A DNA stretch of 6,464 nt from positions 1 to 6,464 of the forward strand of contig DLME01000143.1 in assembly GCA_002479215.1 (NCBI GenBank), given 5' to 3'. This document shows positions 5,765-6,464 of the stretch, in pieces; within the stretch, counting starts at the first letter, position 1; the number at the start of each line of letters is the position of its first letter. Position numbers and translations under genes: made by a program. Under the pieces are notes generated by a model, which was given only the letters and a program-made list of their open reading frames with translations, had not been told where the DNA came from and made no database searches. This DNA comes from Syntrophaceae bacterium UBA7544. GTDB taxonomy: Bacteria; Desulfobacterota; Syntrophia; Syntrophales; Smithellaceae.

Positions 5765-6379
5765 ATGTTGTCCATTAACAACCAGAATCCACAAGCGCGC
5801 CTTATTAAAAAGGCTGTGGAAGTATTGCGTGAAGGGGGAATAATAATTTATCCTACCGATACGGTTTACGGTTTGGGATGTGATTTGTCCAATAAAAAAG
5901 GTATTGAAAAAATTTACGAATTAAAAAAAAGAAATAAGAAGAAGCCTTTGAGCTTCGTTTGTTCGGATTTAAAACATATAAGCCAGTATGCCAAAGTTAC
6001 CGACTATGCCTATAAAACAATGAAACGGCTTTTACCCGGTTCCTATACTTTTATTTTGGAAGCGTCGCGCCTGGTGCCGAAAATCATTTTGCCGAAAAGA
6101 CCGACGACAGGAATCAGAGTGCCGGATAATCAAATTTGCCTGGCTCTGGTAAGAGAATTGGGACAGCCGATAATCAGCACCAGCGTAAAAACAGCGGATG
6201 GTGAAGCTTTGGGCGATCCTTATGCCATCAAGGAATGCTTTGGCCGAGTTGTTGATTTAATTATCGATGGTGGTAATATTATACCCGAGCCATCGAGTGT
6301 CATCAGCCTTATTGATGACAATATCGAAATTATTAGAATTGGAAAAGGCGATATCAGCGCCTTTCTACCACGGGTATGA
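5765..6379 (+). CDS. yciO: Sua5/YciO/YrdC-family protein, YciO type
   Basis: A 204-residue protein spanning a full YrdC-like domain. NPQARLIKKAVEVLREGG opens the domain. The nucleotide/tRNA-modification fold signatures are YPTDTVYGLG (29-38), KKPLSFVCSDL (59-69), LLPGSYTFILEA (89-100), GIRVPD (116-121), DLIIDGG (164-170) and a closing IRIGKGDI. The family includes TsaC/Sua5, which make threonylcarbamoyl-AMP for the t6A modification of tRNAs. Here the STSAN motif of TsaC/Sua5 is replaced by STSVKTADGE (138-147). The length and N-terminus match E. coli YciO, a paralogue that does not replace TsaC and whose role is unsettled, so I call YciO rather than tsaC. The start is the only in-frame ATG after an upstream TGA. 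GGGA nine bases upstream is a weak ribosome site, while a better GAGGA (5739-5743) lies too far away. It is downstream of cimA on the same strand, without an evident functional link. Confidence 0.88.
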   Translation: MLSINNQNPQARLIKKAVEVLREGGIIIYPTDTVYGLGCDLSNKKGIEKIYELKKRNKKKPLSFVCSDLKHISQYAKVTDYAYKTMKRLLPGSYTFILEASRLVPKIILPKRPTTGIRVPDNQICLALVRELGQPIISTSVKTADGEALGDPYAIKECFGRVVDLIIDGGNIIPEPSSVISLIDDNIEIIRIGKGDISAFLPRV

Positions 6380-6409
6380 ACCCCGCAGCGCGCTTTTAGG
6401 TTCATACCC
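6372..6409. repeat. 11-bp perfect inverted repeat overlapping the yciO stop codon
   Basis: GGGTATGAACC (6372-6382) is exactly complementary to GGTTCATACCC (6399-6409), with a 16-base GC-rich loop. The 5' arm includes the yciO TGA (6377-6379). No T tract follows on the plus strand. CCCGC (6382-6386) could alternatively pair with GCGGG (6418-6422). It may act as a transcript 3' end or be one copy of a dispersed palindrome. The local base composition is clearly more GC-rich than the flanking genes. Confidence 0.6.
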
Positions 6410-6464
6410 TCCGCTACGCGGGATTGTTCAACTTACCAATTCCGACGTGTGACCTTTAGGTTAT
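6410..6464. other. non-coding tail of the window, possible continuation of a repeat element
   Basis: No gene or start site is evident. TTTAGGTT occurs in the loop and 3' arm of the inverted repeat (6395-6402) and again near the window edge (6455-6462), hinting that a larger repeat unit continues beyond the window. This rests on a single 8-base match. Confidence 0.25.

Noticed and set aside
5737..5778. A 13-codon ATG frame overlapping the yciO start.
   Set aside because: It is very short, has no ribosome site of its own, and shows no sign of translational coupling beyond simple overlap.

Overview
The window looks like chromosomal DNA of an anaerobic, moderately AT-rich bacterium. The gene set fits a deltaproteobacterium-like (Desulfobacterota/Syntrophales-type) lineage: a citramalate-type isoleucine pathway gene, a DUF438-type PAS protein and an acyl-CoA synthetase. 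This placement is inferred from gene content only and is low confidence.

Layout from left to right. Bases 1-182 hold the C-terminal end of an AMP-forming acyl-CoA synthetase (+), followed by a probable terminator. A class I glutamine amidotransferase-like protein lies on the minus strand (291-989). A small standalone PAS protein is on the plus strand (1211-1615). A strong hairpin (1648-1682) separates it from an unrecognised minus-strand gene (1688-2644) whose motifs recall an expanded HEPN helical domain. A CzcD/ZitB-type cation diffusion facilitator follows on the minus strand (2766-3692), probably starting at TTG. The rest of the window is on the plus strand: a regulatory leader (3784-3998), a citramalate synthase gene (cimA, 4014-5597), a YciO-family gene (5765-6379), and an 11-bp inverted repeat overlapping the yciO stop codon.

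The most interesting part is the 320-bp region between the transporter gene and cimA. It holds a good sigma-70-type promoter (TTGACA, 17 nt, TATTAT), a 26-codon reading frame with 11 isoleucine codons, a hairpin over its last codons and stop, an alternative downstream partner for that hairpin, and an intrinsic terminator (10-bp stem, eight T) ending 15 bases before the cimA start codon. This is the architecture of ribosome-mediated transcription attenuation. The codon that dominates the leader matches the end product, isoleucine, that the citramalate route supplies. When charged Ile-tRNA is short, the ribosome would stall in the Ile runs and transcription would read into cimA. A 17-bp perfect palindrome touches the -35 of this promoter and also sits within a candidate promoter for the divergent transporter gene, so a second regulatory layer is possible.

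Apart from that regulatory unit the genes look like single-gene transcription units in alternating orientation. No RNA gene, CRISPR array, insertion sequence or integrase was seen.
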